NCBI RefSeq assembly: GCF_003634755.1
Contig: NZ_RBXA01000001.1
Coordinates: 496,001-560,000 of the forward strand
Direction of reading: 5' to 3'
Length of the DNA stretch: 64,000 nucleotides
Source: Flavobacterium limicola
GTDB taxonomy: Bacteria > Bacteroidota > Bacteroidia > Flavobacteriales > Flavobacteriaceae
Shown here piece after piece: positions 61,540 to 64,000 of this stretch. The translations under genes and the position numbers were made by a program. Each line of letters opens with the position of its first letter. Positions within the stretch are counted from its first letter, which is position 1. A model generated the notes under the pieces. It was not told where the DNA came from, did not search any database, and was given only the letters and a program-made list of their open reading frames with translations.

Positions 61540-62580
61540 ATGCAAAAAATAAAAACAGCTTTACTTTCCTACGGAATGTCCGGAAAAGTATTTCATGCTC
61601 CTTTTTTAAACTTTCATCCGGGATTTGAACTGCTTGGTTCTTGGGAGCGAAGCAAAAAATTAATCCACCAGGATTTTCCTGCGGTGGAAAGTTACGCCAC
61701 CATGGAAGAGTTGTTAGATGATGATGTAGATTTAGTTATCGTAAATACGCCGGTGGAAACGCATTATGAATATGCAAAAAAAGTGCTTCTTGCCGGAAAA
61801 CATGCCATTGTCGAAAAAGCTTTTACCACAACGGTTGCCCAAGCGCAGGAATTAGCGGCTTTGGCCAAAGAAAAAGGATTGAAACTGGCCGTTTTCCAAA
61901 ACAGAAGATGGGATAGTGATTTCAAAACTGTCCAAAAAATTATTTCGGAGAATAGTCTTGGTGAAATTGTGGAAGCCGAATTCCATTTTGACCGATACAA
62001 TCCTATTTTAAGTCCGAAACAACACAAAGAAACCGTTAATTCCGGTGCTGGAATTCTGAAGGATTTGGGACCGCATTTAATAGATCAAGCCTTGTTTTTG
62101 TTTGGAATGCCACAATCCGTTTTTGCGGATATTCGCATCACACGGGAACATTCTTTGGTAGATGATTATATTGATGTTTTACTGTATTATTCCAATTTCC
62201 GTGTCCGACTCAAAGCTGGATTTTTTGTTCGGGAAGCAATTCCGGCGTACGTCATTCATGGGAAAAAAGGCTCATTCCTAAAACCACGCGGCGATGTTCA
62301 GGAAGACGAATTGAAATTAGGAAATAAACCAAATTTAGAAACGTGGGGAACGGAATCCATCGAAAGACGAGGACTGTTGCACACTGAAATTAATGGCGAA
62401 ATTATTCAGGAAATTATTCCTACACTTCAAGGCAATTATTATGACTTTTTTGACGGAGTTTATCAATCGATTGTAAATGACACGACCGAACCGGTAACGG
62501 CACAAGAAGGTGTTCAGGTAATGCAAATTATTGAAGCTGCGATTCAAAGCAATGTGCAGAAAAAAGTAATTGACCTATAA
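61540..62580 (+). CDS. Gfo/Idh/MocA family oxidoreductase
   Basis: A protein of 346 residues with an N-terminal NAD(P) Rossmann domain (LLSYGMSGKVFHAPFL, variant of the GxGxxG motif) and a C-terminal alpha/beta substrate domain. The family EKP motif is present as EKAF (in HAIVEKAFTTT), with Ala for Pro. The later catalytic His/Asp region is in LKDLGPHLIDQALFLFG. It resembles the yeast-GAL80/YdgJ-like branch of sugar and polyol oxidoreductases. The open frame extends five codons upstream of the ATG at 61540. The substrate is unknown. Confidence 0.86.
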   Translation: MQKIKTALLSYGMSGKVFHAPFLNFHPGFELLGSWERSKKLIHQDFPAVESYATMEELLDDDVDLVIVNTPVETHYEYAKKVLLAGKHAIVEKAFTTTVAQAQELAALAKEKGLKLAVFQNRRWDSDFKTVQKIISENSLGEIVEAEFHFDRYNPILSPKQHKETVNSGAGILKDLGPHLIDQALFLFGMPQSVFADIRITREHSLVDDYIDVLLYYSNFRVRLKAGFFVREAIPAYVIHGKKGSFLKPRGDVQEDELKLGNKPNLETWGTESIERRGLLHTEINGEIIQEIIPTLQGNYYDFFDGVYQSIVNDTTEPVTAQEGVQVMQIIEAAIQSNVQKKVIDL

Positions 62581-62590
62581 AATCTATTAT

Positions 62591-62634
62591 GAATTCGCAA
62601 ATTTTAAAAAAAAATCTAAAAAATTAGCGAATTC
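62591..62634. repeat. Inverted repeat with GAATTCGC arms
   Basis: GAATTCGC (62591-62598) pairs with GCGAATTC (62627-62634), and the inner AAATTTT/AAAATTA stretch pairs further. The sequence AATTAGCG shared with the hairpin at 28550-28612 suggests a dispersed element. It lies between the oxidoreductase and the transporter genes. Confidence 0.5.
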
Positions 62635-62750
62635 GCGGTAACTACTTTTTATAAACAATAACGTTGTATTTTTTCCTAAAGGTGTTGTTTTGAAACAACC
62701 AATGAAAGCTTTTTGTAAATTTGACGCCTTAAATGCTAAAATAAATCACT

Positions 62751-63962
62751 TTGATAGATTTAAACTTTTTAGGAAGGTCAAAAACGAAAGCCAAATTCAA
62801 AAAAACTTACAAAGACGCAAAGGTTTCCTATTTAAACCGAATCCGTTGGGCAGTTTCGATGTTCTACTTTGGGATGGGATTGTGTTTTGCCACTTGGGCC
62901 AGCCGAATCCCAGATATCAAAACGGCATTGGATTTGAGTGAAGGTGATTTAGGAAGTATTTTATTCGCTTTGCCATTAGGACAACTAGTAGTAATGCCTT
63001 TTTCTGGAAAATTGGTCACTCGTTTTGGCAGCCACAGAATCTTGATATTCGCCCTTTCACTATATGTTTTTAGCATGACAAATTTAGGTTTGGCTGTTGC
63101 GGCTTGGCAATTGTCATTGGGATTATTCGTGTTTGGAATCTTTGGAAATCTATCTAATATAGCCGTAAACACACAAGGCGTTTACACCGAAGTGCTTTTC
63201 AAAAAAACTATCATGTCCTCCTTTCACGGGATGTGGAGTTTTGCCGGATTCATGGGAGCTTTAGTAGGATTAGGAATGCTGGCTTTTGAGTTAACACCGT
63301 ACATTCACTTTCTCATTGTGGCCGGAATCGTATTTTTGATTATGGCATTCAACTATAAATTTTTAATAAAAGCCAAAGAAACTGTACAAATTGAAAAGAA
63401 AAAATTATTCTCAAAACCGGACAGTGTTCTGATTTGGTTGGGAATAATCGGGTTTTGTTGCATGGCCAGTGAAGGCGTCATGTTCGACTGGAGCGGCGTT
63501 TATTTCAAAGATGTCATTAAAGCACCTGGACCATTAGTGATTTTGGGATACACTTCTTTTATGATTATGATGGCCGGCGGACGTTTCTTGGGTGACGGTC
63601 TGATAGGTAAATTTGGTCGAAAAACCGTCTTGCAAATCAGTGGCATCATGATATCAGCCGGACTTTTCACAGCAGTATTCTTCCCATTTGTCATTTCCTC
63701 AACCATCGCATTTATGTTCGTAGGTTTGGGAGTTTCCACCATAGTTCCTACCGTTTACAGTGTGGCCGGAAAAACTCCAAATGTATCACCCAGCGTAGCG
63801 TTGACAACCGTTTCCAGCGTCAGTTTTCTGGGTTTTCTTATGGGTCCGCCAATCATTGGTTACATAGCGGAGCTGTCAAGTCTCAGATTTTCATTCGCAT
63901 TCATCGGCGTTTTTGGGATTCTTATCGCCATAATGGTGTCCCGAATTAAGGCAATAGAATAA
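62751..63962 (+). CDS. Major facilitator superfamily transporter
   Basis: A transporter of about 400 residues with twelve predicted helices. The motif between helices 2 and 3 is PFSGKLVTRFGSHR, and the symmetric one in the second half is RFLGDGLIGKFGRK, both MFS hallmarks. It begins with about 30 polar, basic residues (RSKTKAKFKKTYKDAK) before the first helix. No ATG is available before residue 37, so the start is a TTG at 62751 or another non-ATG codon downstream, and remains uncertain. It is close to the YbjJ/FucP-like branch by general appearance. The substrate is unknown. Confidence 0.82.
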   Translation: MIDLNFLGRSKTKAKFKKTYKDAKVSYLNRIRWAVSMFYFGMGLCFATWASRIPDIKTALDLSEGDLGSILFALPLGQLVVMPFSGKLVTRFGSHRILIFALSLYVFSMTNLGLAVAAWQLSLGLFVFGIFGNLSNIAVNTQGVYTEVLFKKTIMSSFHGMWSFAGFMGALVGLGMLAFELTPYIHFLIVAGIVFLIMAFNYKFLIKAKETVQIEKKKLFSKPDSVLIWLGIIGFCCMASEGVMFDWSGVYFKDVIKAPGPLVILGYTSFMIMMAGGRFLGDGLIGKFGRKTVLQISGIMISAGLFTAVFFPFVISSTIAFMFVGLGVSTIVPTVYSVAGKTPNVSPSVALTTVSSVSFLGFLMGPPIIGYIAELSSLRFSFAFIGVFGILIAIMVSRIKAIE

Positions 63963-64000
63963 CTATAAATTTTTAGGAGCACTACATTTCGTTTCCATAA

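Noticed and set aside
62690..62941. Plus-strand frame of 83 codons with an ATG before the MFS gene
   Set aside because: It is in another frame from the transporter, with low-complexity basic sequence and no hydrophobic pattern. The transporter frame continues through all its helices.

Overview
This window is from the chromosome of a member of the Flavobacteriaceae, most likely a Flavobacterium. The DNA is AT-rich. Starts almost never carry a Shine-Dalgarno sequence, and several genes seem to use TTG or GTG. Promoter candidates have the Bacteroidota form, TTG about 17 bases upstream of TAnnTTTG. Lineage markers include the gliding and type IX secretion lipoprotein SprE, a GLPGLI protein, DUF6427, DUF4292 and DUF5687 proteins, and an ATP synthase operon that lacks beta and epsilon.

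Layout. (1) 1-13.4 kb is a surface-polysaccharide locus. It holds a flippase cut by the window edge, GT2 and GT4 glycosyltransferases, an EpsG-like and an O-antigen ligase/polymerase-like membrane protein, a methyltransferase, UDP-glucuronate decarboxylase and the initiating sugar-phosphate transferase. A convergent three-gene operon follows (GT4, wecB, PaaK-like ligase). (2) 13.4-18.7 kb is core metabolism and envelope: purD, DUF6341, DUF6427, upp, DUF4254 and a family-9 glycosyltransferase. (3) 18.7-28.5 kb has an outer-membrane barrel receptor with a GLPGLI protein and a PaaE-like ferredoxin reductase. Next comes an operon of a PadR regulator, three paralogous membrane proteins and an ABC exporter. 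(4) 28.8-37.7 kb has sprE, a bactofilin and atpZ-(DUF6168)-atpBEFHAG. (5) 37.7-45.4 kb has a GNAT enzyme, a second flippase, dut, a sugar nucleotidyltransferase, a TPR protein, a DUF4292 lipoprotein and an EnvC-like protein. (6) 45.6-54.1 kb has a lipoprotein deacetylase pair, a TonB receptor, a sugar dehydrogenase with cytochrome c, DUF2452, a Crp-like regulator and a PRISE-type reductase. (7) 54.2-58.3 kb is a small genomic island at tRNA-Asn. (8) 58.5-64 kb has rseP, an Old Yellow Enzyme, a Gfo/Idh/MocA oxidoreductase and an MFS transporter.

The most notable part is the island. A 58-bp perfect direct repeat at 54245-54302 and 58247-58304 contains the last 12 bases of tRNA-Asn(GUU) plus its terminator, which is the typical outcome of site-specific insertion at a tRNA 3' end. 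The 4.0 kb between the repeats carries only DNA-modification and DNA-defence genes. These are a close relative of the methyl-directed nuclease DpnI, broken by one base at its domain boundary; a DpnA-like adenine methyltransferase lacking its catalytic DPPY part; a phage-type Dam methylase; a DUF5655/PD-(D/E)XK protein; and a 67-residue protein overlapping the DpnI gene. No integrase is present. A GmATC-cutting nuclease beside adenine methylases is potentially self-destructive, so the damage may reflect a resolved conflict.

The window also holds two families of intergenic palindromes. One has two copies whose stems differ by compensating changes around the same bulge. There is also a 96-97 bp tandem repeat at 61.3 kb and a terminator-like hairpin directly after atpE. 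All assignments rest on reading the translated sequence and on remembered family features; no database search was run.
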